This document shows, piece after piece, positions 49,311 through 58,667 of a stretch of DNA of 64,000 nt. Source of the DNA: Bradyrhizobium mercantei (lineage in GTDB: Bacteria; Pseudomonadota; Alphaproteobacteria; Rhizobiales; Xanthobacteraceae); contig NZ_MKFI01000001.1 in the NCBI RefSeq assembly GCF_001982635.1, positions 62,001 to 126,000 on the forward strand. Direction: 5' to 3'. The stretch's first letter is position 1. Each line of letters begins with the position of its first letter. Below the pieces are notes generated by a model, which did no database searches, was not told the DNA's origin, and worked only from the letters and a program-made list of their open reading frames with translations. Position numbers and translations under genes: made by a program.

Positions 49311-50261
49311 CTACCGTCCGGTGAACGGCGCCACCACATCCCGGTAGCGCTTGCTGCCGGCCAGGGTTTCGCCATTGTCCATGTGCAGGACGAAATCGCC
49401 CGCCGGGCGCTGCTCGACCGCGACGATCCGCGCCAGGTTCACCAGTCGCGCCCGATGCACGCGGACAATACCGAACGGCCTGAGGCGATCTTCCTCGCGC
49501 GCCAGCGTGCCGCGGATCAGGCGACGTCCGCCGGCAAGGCTGAACTCGACGTAATTGCCGGCCGACGTCACGGCCACGATCTCGCGAGGGTTGACCCGAA
49601 AGCGCGTGGCGCCGTCCCGAAGCCAGAGTGCAGGACTGGCGACAGACGATTCCGGCGACGGCGATACGAGCGCCTCGGCCGTCAGAGCCGGCGTTGCCGG
49701 CATTACCGGCGTCCTGCGGTCGACCAGCCAGATCACCACGGCCACCATCAGCGACGACACCACGTCCTTCTGGAACTCGTGCGGAAACGCCGTGGCCCAG
49801 TGGAAGGAATAGCCGTCACCCAGCAGCAGCTTGCGCAAAGCGACCATGGTGACGAGATGGGCGAACGCGTAAAGCAGCGTCGCCGCTCCGGCCAGTGTGA
49901 CGGCGATCACGCGTCGGCGGCCAACGCGCAATGGGGCGATGCCGTTTCGCAGCAGCGGCAGAAACAGGATCCAGGCAATCGCGCTCGTCACCTCGAGCAG
50001 CACCGGCATGCGCAGCGGTGCGAAGCCCGCGGACGGTTTGAATTCGTTCACGGAGGAGAAGACGTTGACCACGCCGCTCGCCACGATCAGCAGCGCCACC
50101 CAGCCATAGACCAGCATCGGGCCGCGCTCCGACCCGCGCGATCGGATCGCCGTCACATCGGATCGATTTTCGTCCCCGGAATCCGCTTGCTCGTCCCAAC
50201 CCCGCTCGACGCGCCGATCGATGCCGCGTTCAATGGAATTCTCTGGCTGTGTCGTGGACAT
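49311..50261 (-). CDS. Membrane-anchored LytTR-family regulator
   Basis: The 316-residue protein has four hydrophobic segments (VYGWVALLIVASGVVNVFSS; a segment near AIAWILFLPLL; VIAVTLAGAATLLYAFAHLV; SSLMVAVVIWLVDRR) followed by a C-terminal LytTR DNA-binding domain. The latter contains RFRVNPREIVAVTSAGNYVE, FGIVRVHRARLVNLARI and GSKRYRDVVAPF. It is a membrane-bound regulator without a receiver domain. It is divergent from the flavin oxidase gene, whose expression it may control. Confidence 0.82.
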   Translation of the reverse strand: MSTTQPENSIERGIDRRVERGWDEQADSGDENRSDVTAIRSRGSERGPMLVYGWVALLIVASGVVNVFSSVNEFKPSAGFAPLRMPVLLEVTSAIAWILFLPLLRNGIAPLRVGRRRVIAVTLAGAATLLYAFAHLVTMVALRKLLLGDGYSFHWATAFPHEFQKDVVSSLMVAVVIWLVDRRTPVMPATPALTAEALVSPSPESSVASPALWLRDGATRFRVNPREIVAVTSAGNYVEFSLAGGRRLIRGTLAREEDRLRPFGIVRVHRARLVNLARIVAVEQRPAGDFVLHMDNGETLAGSKRYRDVVAPFTGR

Positions 50262-50449
50262 GTTGGGATGGCGTAGATGCTGCAACTCGCGAGGTCGCCT
50301 GCCCCGATGGCCAGGTCGGGCGCCCAATTGTGGTTCGTCACGCAGCCAAACCCTTATCACGAGCGAGCGACCGTCGTCGCGCGGTACAGGACCGGGAACG
50401 GTCCCCACCGTCCGCAAAACCGGCTTGCTCACGGACAGGTGACCCGCCG

Positions 50450-52288
50450 ATGAATCGTCGCGACCTCCTGATCGGCGCGGCCCTGACCCCGCTGGCGCAC
50501 TGGATCGCGCCGGGGCCGGCCGCCGTGGCGCAAGGTACGAGCAATGCCGCCCAACTGTTGCGGCGAACCCGCCCCTTGGATGCCGCGTGGCCGTCCGCCG
50601 CCAGTTGGAACCGGCTCAACGAGCAAACGGAGGGCCGTCTCGTCAAGGTGGAGTCGCCGCTGGCGGCGTGTCGGGACAATCCGTCCGGACCGGCGTGCCG
50701 CGATGTGTTCAAGGAGCTGAAGAACCCCTACTACATCGGCGACGACGCGGCGCTGACCCAGACCACGGGCTATCTCGACGCCTGGACATCGGAGCCAAGC
50801 GTCTATGCCATCGCCGCGCGAAACACCGCCGACGTCGTTGCGGCCGTCAATTTCGCCCGCGACAACAATCTGCGGCTGGTCATCAGGGGCGGCGGCCACA
50901 GCTATCTCGGCACGTCGAGTGCGCCGGACTCGCTGATGATCTGGACGCGCGCGATGAACGACATCACGCTGCATGACGGCTTCGTCCCGCAAGGTTCTGA
51001 AGATCCGCCACAACCGGCCGTCACCGTCGGCGCCGGCGCGATCTGGATGCATGTCTACAATGAGGTCACGACCAAAAGCGGCCGCTACGTGCAAGGCGGC
51101 GGCTGCGGAACCGTCGGTGTCGCAGGTCTGGTGCAGGGCGGCGGGTTCGGCAGCTACTCGAAGACCTACGGCACGGCCGCAGCGAGCTTGCTCGAAGCCG
51201 AGATCGTCACCGCCGACGGCCTCGTGCGGATCGCAAATGCCCGCAACCATGCCGACCTGTTCTGGGCCCTGCGCGGCGGCGGTGGCGGCACCTTTGGCGT
51301 CGTCACCCGCGTGACGTTGCGGACCCATCAACTGCCCGACGTCTTCGGCTTCGCCAACATGACGATCCAGGCCGCTTCAGGCGCGTCATTCCGCAAGCTC
51401 GTCGGTGCGTTCATCGATCTCTACGCTGCGCGCCTGCACAACCCTCATTGGGGCGAGATCGTCAACATCAAGCCGAGCCATGTGCTCGAGATCCAGCTTT
51501 CGTTCCAGGGCCTTGCCAAGCCACAGGCCGACGAGCTGTGGCAGCCCTTCATTGGCTTCGTCAGCGAGGCACGGGACGAATTCACCCTCGTTCACCCACC
51601 ATCGATCCGCACCGGTCCGGCGGCACGCCGCTGGGACGCCGCCTACATCAGAGAGCGCGCTCCGCAGGCGATCCTGTCCGATGACCGTCCCGGAGCGCCC
51701 GCAGAGAATGTGTTCTGGGCCGCCAATCTGAGTGAAGCCGGGCATTTCATCCATGGTTTTGAATCGCTCTGGCTCCCGGCCTCGCTGCTGCGCGACGACG
51801 AGCGCCCGCGGCTTGTCGAGGCCCTGCTTGCGGCCGCACGGCATTCGACCGTCGAGCTGCACTTTCAGAAAGGATTGGCCGGCGGATCGCAGAGCGCAAT
51901 CGCCGCCACCAAGGAGACCGCCACGAACCCGGCGGTCATCGATGCCTTCGCGCTCGCCATCATCGCAAGCGAGGGCCCGCCGGCCTATCCGGGCTTGAGC
52001 GGCCACGAGCCGGACCTGGCCGACGCGCGCAAGCATGCCGCAGCCATTGCCAACGCGTTCGGTGAACTGAGAAAGGTGGCGCCGGACGGCGGCGCCTATC
52101 TCGCGGAAAGCAGCTTCTTCGAATCGAACTGGCAGCAGGCCTATTGGGGTGAGAACTATCCGCGGCTCCTGCGGGTCAAGCAGACATACGATCCGCAGGG
52201 CCTGTTCTTCGTCCGGCACGGCGTCGGCAGCGACGATTGGAGCGACGATGGATTTACCCGGCTGCTGACGCCTCAACGAGGACGGTGA
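50450..52288 (+). CDS. Secreted FAD-dependent oxidase of the berberine-bridge type
   Basis: The 612-residue protein starts with a Tat-type signal (MNRRDLLIGAALTPLA, Arg3-Arg4). The FAD-binding PCMH domain has GGGHS with His150 and YVQGGGCGTVGVAG with Cys219, the pair that binds FAD covalently at two points in BBE/GOOX-type enzymes. A BBE domain ends the protein (NYPRLLRVKQTYDPQGLFFV). It probably oxidises a sugar, alcohol or aromatic substrate outside the cytoplasm. The start is 188 bases from the divergent LytTR gene. Confidence 0.85.
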   Translation: MNRRDLLIGAALTPLAHWIAPGPAAVAQGTSNAAQLLRRTRPLDAAWPSAASWNRLNEQTEGRLVKVESPLAACRDNPSGPACRDVFKELKNPYYIGDDAALTQTTGYLDAWTSEPSVYAIAARNTADVVAAVNFARDNNLRLVIRGGGHSYLGTSSAPDSLMIWTRAMNDITLHDGFVPQGSEDPPQPAVTVGAGAIWMHVYNEVTTKSGRYVQGGGCGTVGVAGLVQGGGFGSYSKTYGTAAASLLEAEIVTADGLVRIANARNHADLFWALRGGGGGTFGVVTRVTLRTHQLPDVFGFANMTIQAASGASFRKLVGAFIDLYAARLHNPHWGEIVNIKPSHVLEIQLSFQGLAKPQADELWQPFIGFVSEARDEFTLVHPPSIRTGPAARRWDAAYIRERAPQAILSDDRPGAPAENVFWAANLSEAGHFIHGFESLWLPASLLRDDERPRLVEALLAAARHSTVELHFQKGLAGGSQSAIAATKETATNPAVIDAFALAIIASEGPPAYPGLSGHEPDLADARKHAAAIANAFGELRKVAPDGGAYLAESSFFESNWQQAYWGENYPRLLRVKQTYDPQGLFFVRHGVGSDDWSDDGFTRLLTPQRGR

Positions 52289-52345
52289 TGTGATCAAAAA
52301 GCCGTCCCGCTCGTCGTTACATCGACTTCCCGGCGTGTTTCTCCC

Positions 52346-55300
52346 TCACCACTGGTACCGCACCACGCCCTTGCCGGCGTAGCTCGAGGTGACGTTGGAG
52401 AACTCGCCTTCGAATGTTGCCGAAGCCGACCAGCCGTTGCGCCAATTCATCTCGAGCGACGCCGTGGTCAGTGCGGAGTCGCTGGCCTGCGCGGCGCCGT
52501 TAACGACAAAGCTGGTGCCGGGCAGCGCCTGGAAGGTCGCGGCGACCGAGCGGTTCGGATCGTAGTCATGCGCCCAGGCAAACCGCGTGCGCAGCGTGAG
52601 GACGCCGTCCTGCACCAGGAAGGACTTGTCGGTGCGGAGACCCAGTTCGCTGCGGGTGTCGGTCACGCTCTTGCTGGCATAGGTCAGCCCAAAGGTCGGT
52701 AGACCCGAGATCATCCGCTCGGCGTAGGCCGGCAGTTCGAAGCTTGTGAACTGGCCCGCGGCGTAGGGCGTAATGCCGATGCCACCGATCCATGGTGCGA
52801 CAAAGCGATAGCCACCTTCAAGCCTGCCCGAATAGGCGTTCGCATTGAACTCGGCGCGGAGTTGATCAATGCCGGCCGCGGTGACGGTGCGGTTGGTGGT
52901 GATGTCCTGCCAGCCATAGGCGAGCGCGCCCGAGACATAGGCCGGCCCTTCGGTGTGGCGAACATAGACACCCGCCTGGAACAGATCGGATCGACCGCTG
53001 CCGCTGTTGACGACCGAGAAGTTCGTACCGCCGCCAGCGATCGCAAAGCCCGCAACGGTGTTCGGCGAGAACAGGTAATCGGCACCGACCGCAGTGCCAA
53101 AAACGCTGCTGGTCGTGTTGTTCGATCCGATAATGGCGTTGCCGCTGGTCGATTGCGAACCGCCGAAGCCCGCGACCCAGACGCTCCAGCGCTGCACGAA
53201 CGGCACCGGCGGTGCCTTGGTGAACATCGCGAACGCATCGGTTTTCTTCGTTCCGGAATAGGCGCTCGCTTCGCCCTCCTCCGCATAGCCGGACGCTCCC
53301 GGCATTCCTCCCGCTCCGCCGGTCCGGTTCATGAAGGGATCGGTGAGCAGCCCCATGAACAGGTTCATGGCGTCGAATGTCGTCTGCTGCGAGCCGGTCG
53401 CGAGCTCGCCGGACGCCTGCGTCAGCCCTGCCGGTGCGAGCGTGCCGAACACCGTCGGAATGCCGCCGGTCGTGTTGAAATAGTTGACCAGCGTGTTGGC
53501 GACGTTCTGCTGGTTGAGGGAGAGGCCGCCGCCAAAGTTCGGCGCGGACGGTGGCGGCACGAAGTTCAGCGTCAGATTGAGATAGGCGTGGGTGGCGTCA
53601 TAGCTCAGCGTGTCGCTGAAGTTTTGCGGCAGATTGGTGTTGGCGAGCGCACCGAAGGTACCGGATATGCCGCCAGCCGCGTTCAGGATCGTATACTGCT
53701 TGGAGATGTAGCTGCCGTTGGCGAACGCTGCATTGACCGTAGCGCCGCCGAGCGTCGCCGTCCCGCTGACATTGGTCGACGCCGCAACCGCCGGCGTCAC
53801 CTGAACCAGATAGATCGCACCCGACTGGAAGGCGAGATTGCCGGTGATGGTCAGCGTGCCCGTGGGGTTGGCCGCGCTGCCGGGCGCCAATGTACCGGCG
53901 CTCATGATGGTCGTGGTCGCGGGATCGACGATGCCGGTGCCGCTCAAGGTGCCGCCGGAATTGACCGTCACGTTCGACGAGCTGGCGATCGAGCCGTCCA
54001 CTTCCAGCGTGCCGCCGTTGACGGTGGTCGAGCCGGTGTAGGTGTTGATGCCGGTCAGGATTTCCTTGCCAGCGTTGATCGCCACGCTACCGCCCGCACC
54101 GCCGTCCTGGATGACGCCGGCGAACGTTCCGTTGGCGTTGGTGAGGGTCAGCGTGTTGGCGCCGATCTTCAGGATGCCAGTGCTGGCTCCGGAAAGGCTC
54201 GCGATCGAAGCGCCGCCGGCGCGACCCGATATGTCGAAGATGCCGTCGTTGATGACGGACTTCGACGACGTGATGCTGCCACCGCTGACCAGATTGAGTT
54301 CGCCGCCGGCGTTGATCGTGGTCAACCCGGTATAGGTGTTGACGCCACCGAAGGTCGCCAGACCGCCATAAGCGATCGTCACATTGCCGCCGGTGCCGCC
54401 ACCGATGCCGCCGTCCTGGATAACGCCGTTGTAAGTACCCGTGGCGTGGGTGATGGTCAGCGTCTTGGCGCCGAGTGAAACGACGCCGCGGCCGGTCGGA
54501 TCAACCAGGCCGGCGACGCTGGCACCGCCGTTGGTCTGCGAAATGTCGAATGTGCTGATTCCTGCGCCGGGAGCGAAGAACGCGACCGCGAGCGAATTGG
54601 CGATCGAGCCGTTTCCCTTGAGCGCCAGCGTCGCGCCGGCATCGATCTGGGTGAAGCTGACGTAGCCGTTGACACCGGACAGGGTCTGCGTACCACCGGC
54701 GATTTCGAGGCCCCCTGCGCCCGCGCCGTTGATCGCGCCGGAAAACTCCGTTGAACCGCCGGTAATCACCAATGCGTTGCCGCCGAGCGCAACCGATCCA
54801 TCGCCGGCGAGCGTCGTGATCCTGTTGAGGACGGCCGACGATGCCGAAATATCGAATGTGCCATTGACCGTCACGGCGCTCGAGTTCGAGATGCTGCCGA
54901 CGCCCGACAGCGCCAACGTCGCGCCGGAATTGATGGTCGTCGCGCCGGAATAGCTTTCCACTGCCGTCAATGTCAGCGCAGCGCCGCTACCTGAGTTCGC
55001 GACCGTCACGCCGCCCGTGCCGGTCAATGCCGTCGCGAGCGTCACGGCATTGCCATTATAGTCGAACGTCGTACCGCCGGAGCCGATCGCATTCAGCCGG
55101 CCCGAGATATCGGTCGTGTTGCCGCTGGCCCATTGCAGGCCGCCGCCGTTGAGCGTGATGTTGCCCGAGCCGAAATTGCTCGCGGCGTTGAAGTTGATCA
55201 AGCCGCCGCCGACCGTCGTGCCGCCCGAGTAAGTATTTGCGGCCGTCAGTGTCAGCGTGCCGGCGCCGGTCTTGGCGAGGCTCCAGCTGCCGGCATTGAC

Positions 55301-56641
55301 GCCGGTGCCGCCGCTACCGGTCTGGTCGGCGATGACATCGGAGACGGTTTGGTTCTGCCCGGCGGCAGGATTGAAGGTCAGCGTCCCGCTACCCTGCAGG
55401 AACATGCCCGCGCCGAAGGCGGAGCCATTGCCGGCGCCGACACCGCCGGTGCCACCGCTGACGCTGCTGCCGTTGACGGTGAAGGCACCGGCAACAGTCA
55501 GCGTTCCGCCGCCCTGCACGAAAATGGCACCGCCCGCGCCGAGCCCGCCGCCGGCGCCGCCTTGAGCATCGTTGCCGCCATTGCCAGCGCCGAAACCGCC
55601 GGTATTTCCGCAACTGCCGCCGTCATTGCCACTGGAGCCGCCGCCGCCGCCGCCAAAACCGCCCTTGCCCGCGTTGAGATAGCAGCGCACGCTCCCGCCG
55701 CCGCCGCCGAAACCGCCGTCCCCGCCCGCGCTGTTCAGACTGCCGCCGCCACCGCCGCCGAAGCCGCCAGCACCGCCACCCTCGGCCGGACCTCCACTGC
55801 TGGTACCAGCGCTACCACCGATTCCACCGCCGCCGCCGCCAGTAGAGAAGCTAATTCCCAGGGCCCCGCCGCCACCGCCGCCCCCGTTGACCCCCCCTGT
55901 GCCGGGCGTGGCACTACCGCCGGAGTCGGGGGCGCCTGATCCGCCGCCAGCAGCGCCGACGGCGATGCCGGCGGCGCCGTTGCCACCTGTGAGGTTAGCC
56001 GCGCCGGTCCCGCCATTGGCGCCGAGGCCAAGCCCGCCGCCGCCACCGCCGCCGCCGTTGCCGCCGTTACCTCCGTTGCCGCCGAGGCCGCCGCCACCTC
56101 CGCCGCCGGAGACGCCCAAGCCATAATTGCCGCCGTTGCCGCCATTGGCCTGGTTGCTGGCGAGCGCAACGTTGCTCACCGTGACGTTGGCGCCGCTGGC
56201 GACGAACAGCGCGCCGCCGGCGCCCATGCCGCCGCCGCCGCCGCCATCCTGCCCGCTGCCGCCATTGCCGCCCTTGGCGACGGCGTTCTGGATCGTCAGA
56301 TTGTTGACTGCGACAGTACCCGAGTAGACGAAGAGCCCGCGCTGCACGCCGCCGCCGTCGAGCGTGAAGTTGCCGCCGTTGATGGTCACGCTGCTGCTCG
56401 AATTGATGACCGGGAGCGTCGTCCCGGCGGTCAGCGTGATGTTGTTCGTGATGTTGAGCGTGTAGCTGATGCCCGGATTGTTATCGATCGTCGTCAGCGC
56501 GGTGACGAGGCTCGCACCGTCGCTGGCGTTCAGCACCGTCTGGGCGTATGCGCCAGTCCCGCACGCGGCGAGCAGAGCAAGGGTTACCGCGACCCGTTGC
56601 AAACGGGGATAACGGAAGCGTTCCGCAACGTGCACGCGCAT
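52346..56641 (-). CDS. Gly-rich autotransporter with beta-strand repeats
   Basis: The 1431-residue type V secreted protein has a long signal region (RFRYPRLQRVAVTLALLAAC, then ACGTGAYAQ). A strikingly Gly/Asn-rich stretch follows, with runs such as GGNGGNGGNGGGGGGGGLGL. Autotransporter-associated beta-strand repeats come next (GAGTLTLTAANTYSGGTTVG and similar). A C-terminal barrel of about 280 residues ends in VVRYQW, the typical terminal aromatic. The passenger would be displayed on the surface as a beta-helix. Start choice is uncertain: 56641 is preferred, but 56713 and 56863 are in frame. Confidence 0.85.
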   Translation of the reverse strand: MRVHVAERFRYPRLQRVAVTLALLAACGTGAYAQTVLNASDGASLVTALTTIDNNPGISYTLNITNNITLTAGTTLPVINSSSSVTINGGNFTLDGGGVQRGLFVYSGTVAVNNLTIQNAVAKGGNGGSGQDGGGGGGMGAGGALFVASGANVTVSNVALASNQANGGNGGNYGLGVSGGGGGGGLGGNGGNGGNGGGGGGGGLGLGANGGTGAANLTGGNGAAGIAVGAAGGGSGAPDSGGSATPGTGGVNGGGGGGGALGISFSTGGGGGGIGGSAGTSSGGPAEGGGAGGFGGGGGGSLNSAGGDGGFGGGGGSVRCYLNAGKGGFGGGGGGSSGNDGGSCGNTGGFGAGNGGNDAQGGAGGGLGAGGAIFVQGGGTLTVAGAFTVNGSSVSGGTGGVGAGNGSAFGAGMFLQGSGTLTFNPAAGQNQTVSDVIADQTGSGGTGVNAGSWSLAKTGAGTLTLTAANTYSGGTTVGGGLINFNAASNFGSGNITLNGGGLQWASGNTTDISGRLNAIGSGGTTFDYNGNAVTLATALTGTGGVTVANSGSGAALTLTAVESYSGATTINSGATLALSGVGSISNSSAVTVNGTFDISASSAVLNRITTLAGDGSVALGGNALVITGGSTEFSGAINGAGAGGLEIAGGTQTLSGVNGYVSFTQIDAGATLALKGNGSIANSLAVAFFAPGAGISTFDISQTNGGASVAGLVDPTGRGVVSLGAKTLTITHATGTYNGVIQDGGIGGGTGGNVTIAYGGLATFGGVNTYTGLTTINAGGELNLVSGGSITSSKSVINDGIFDISGRAGGASIASLSGASTGILKIGANTLTLTNANGTFAGVIQDGGAGGSVAINAGKEILTGINTYTGSTTVNGGTLEVDGSIASSSNVTVNSGGTLSGTGIVDPATTTIMSAGTLAPGSAANPTGTLTITGNLAFQSGAIYLVQVTPAVAASTNVSGTATLGGATVNAAFANGSYISKQYTILNAAGGISGTFGALANTNLPQNFSDTLSYDATHAYLNLTLNFVPPPSAPNFGGGLSLNQQNVANTLVNYFNTTGGIPTVFGTLAPAGLTQASGELATGSQQTTFDAMNLFMGLLTDPFMNRTGGAGGMPGASGYAEEGEASAYSGTKKTDAFAMFTKAPPVPFVQRWSVWVAGFGGSQSTSGNAIIGSNNTTSSVFGTAVGADYLFSPNTVAGFAIAGGGTNFSVVNSGSGRSDLFQAGVYVRHTEGPAYVSGALAYGWQDITTNRTVTAAGIDQLRAEFNANAYSGRLEGGYRFVAPWIGGIGITPYAAGQFTSFELPAYAERMISGLPTFGLTYASKSVTDTRSELGLRTDKSFLVQDGVLTLRTRFAWAHDYDPNRSVAATFQALPGTSFVVNGAAQASDSALTTASLEMNWRNGWSASATFEGEFSNVTSSYAGKGVVRYQW

Positions 56642-56914
56642 GGCATTCCAACTTGGGCCGCGCGCTGCGCGGCCACTGAAAATCTCAGCGTGAGGTTGTA
56701 TCTCCTGAGACATCCTGCCGCATGACAAAAAACCAAAATGAAACCGAAAGCGCGACGGTGTGCCTTCTGCGCCACAAAGGATGTCCCCGTATATCTTCGC
56801 GCCGGCGCGACACGTTCGTGTGAGGATTTGCCGGATACTTGTGCAAGCATGCCGATCGCGCATCGCGTTGCCCGCGCGATCGGCCGATGCACTGCTGTTG
56901 GCGATCTGCGCGCG

Positions 56915-57937
56915 TTACGTCAGCTTGCCGGTGTATTTCTCCAGCGCCGCCCAGGCGTCCGCGCCATAGGTCTTCTGCCACTGCGTGTAGAAGCCGGCTT
57001 TCACCAGCGCGGCCCTGAACTGCACGGGATCGGGCTTGTTGAAGGTCATGCCCTTCTCGGTGAGCTCGGCCTGCAACGAGCGATCCATCTCGACCAGGTC
57101 GGCGCGCTCCTTCACCGCGGCCGCGTCGAATGCGGCGTTGATGATCTCGAGCAGATCGGGCGGCAGGCCGGCCATCGCGCGGCGGTTGCCGAGGATCCAG
57201 TAGCCGCTCCAGCAATGGTTCGACAGCGCGCAGTATTTCTGCACCTCGTAGAGCTTTCCGGTCGAGACCTGCGCCAGCGGGTTCTCCTGGCCCTCGACGA
57301 TGTGGGTCTGCAGCGCCGAATAGAGTTCGCTGTAGGAGATGCTCGACGGCAGCGCGCCGAGCCCCGAGAACAGCGAGGTCAGCAATGCCGTCACCGGCAC
57401 GCGGATCTTGAAACCCTTGAGATCGTCGACGCTGTTGAGCTGGCGGCTCGACGACGAGGTGATCTGGCGGAAGCCGTTGTCCCAGACTTTCCTCAGCGGC
57501 ACGACGCCGGTCTTGGTGATCGCATCGCGCACGAGGTCGCCGACGCCGCCGTCCATCGCCGCCCAGACCTGGTCGTAGGACTGGAAGGCGAAGCCGATGC
57601 TGGGCAGCCCCGACAGCGGCACCAGCGTCGACAGCGTCATGCTGGGCGCCGCCAACAGCTCGATCCCGCCGGCCCGGACCTGCGACAGCATCTCCGGATC
57701 GCCGCCGAGCTGGCTGTTGGCGAACACCGTGATGTTGACCCGGCCGGACGACTGCGTGCCGACCGCCTTGGCGGCCTCGACCAGACGGATTGTTAGCGGA
57801 TGGGTTTCCGGAGTGTTGACGCCGAGCTTGAAGTCGAACTCAGCGGCGGCAAGAGCTGGCTTACCAAACATCGTCGCGGCCAGAGCAGCCGAGCCGGTTC
57901 CCAGCACCCGCCGGCGGGTCATCTTGATTGTTTTCAT
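56915..57937 (-). CDS. TRAP transporter solute-binding protein (DctP family), orphan
   Basis: The 340-residue protein has a Tat-like signal (MTRRRVLGTGSAALAATMFG), then the DctP fold: FKLGVNTPETHPLTIRLVEA, VFANSQLGGDPEMLSQVRAG, and RVWDNGFRQITSS-like (here KVWDNGFRQITSS) and KIRVPVTALLTSLFSGLGA. It binds an organic acid for secondary import by DctQ and DctM, neither of which is in the window. The autotransporter gene follows it in the same direction. Confidence 0.88.
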   Translation of the reverse strand: MKTIKMTRRRVLGTGSAALAATMFGKPALAAAEFDFKLGVNTPETHPLTIRLVEAAKAVGTQSSGRVNITVFANSQLGGDPEMLSQVRAGGIELLAAPSMTLSTLVPLSGLPSIGFAFQSYDQVWAAMDGGVGDLVRDAITKTGVVPLRKVWDNGFRQITSSSSRQLNSVDDLKGFKIRVPVTALLTSLFSGLGALPSSISYSELYSALQTHIVEGQENPLAQVSTGKLYEVQKYCALSNHCWSGYWILGNRRAMAGLPPDLLEIINAAFDAAAVKERADLVEMDRSLQAELTEKGMTFNKPDPVQFRAALVKAGFYTQWQKTYGADAWAALEKYTGKLT

Positions 57938-58127
57938 TATTGTTTTTCTCCCGAGCGCAGTCGGCGCCTGGGATCTGTTTTAGCCCTCCGCCTGTGTGAC
58001 GCAAGGCACGGTGAAACCAATCGGCCCGTGGCACGAAACCATTTCCGGGAACTCACGAAACGATCCGGAAACAGATGGGGCTTACCAGTACCTGCCATAG
58101 ACGGCGCATAGACGCCCGGAGGCGACC

Positions 58128-58331
58128 ATGAACCACTCGATCCATTCAGCTGACCGCGCGACCCACCTCAAGATCGTGGTGGTTGCCCTTGTTGCGGCCA
58201 TCGGGATTGCGGCTCTCGGCATCTCGGCGCGGAACAACGCGGATTTCACCCAGACCGCTCAGACCACCCAGGTCATCAAGGCCGGCAAGCCGGTCGCAAT
58301 CACCTCCTCGGGCACCTCGACGGTCCGCTAA
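58128..58331 (+). CDS. 67-residue exported or single-pass small protein
   Basis: The product has one hydrophobic segment (LKIVVVALVAAIGIAALGIS) and a Thr/Ser-rich tail (FTQTAQTTQVIKAGKPVAIT). GGAGGCGACC precedes the ATG and a strong terminator follows at 58361. It may be anchored in the inner membrane with its tail in the periplasm. No known function. Upstream, 57938-58127 separates it from the divergent TRAP gene. Confidence 0.7.
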   Translation: MNHSIHSADRATHLKIVVVALVAAIGIAALGISARNNADFTQTAQTTQVIKAGKPVAITSSGTSTVR

Positions 58332-58360
58332 GACGCTTTCAGGCTTCGGCAGACAAAACG

Positions 58361-58382
58361 GCCGCCTTGGGGCGGCTTTTTT
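58361..58382 (+). terminator. Terminator of the small-protein gene
   Basis: The 6-bp stem GCCGCC-ttgg-GGCGGC is followed by TTTTTT (58377-58382), about 30 bases after the stop codon. The rest of the 336-base gap 58332-58667 shows no gene. Confidence 0.85.
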
Positions 58383-58667
58383 GTTGCGCGCAGCCGAACT
58401 GAAACAGCTGTGCCATTCCGGCGCAGGCCGCGAAACGGCCGACCACCGCGAGCAAATGGCAGCGGCGGTCCTGACCAAGCCGGACACCGGTCGATCACGC
58501 CGGAGACCGCAACAAGTCCCTCCCCCGCTACCAGCGTTAACCGCGTTGCAGACCGGTCGCCTCGACCGGCGGCCGTTGCGCGCAATGCGGCACGATCGCT
58601 GCCCCTCGCAAACCGTCCTAGCCCGCGCGCGCCCCGATGCGGGACAGGCAGAGTTTGGAGGATTGCG

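Noticed and set aside
55680..56330. A tandem DNA repeat or CRISPR-like array in the autotransporter
   Set aside because: The repetitive look comes from Gly codons in a Gly-rich passenger; unit length is irregular and there are no spacers.
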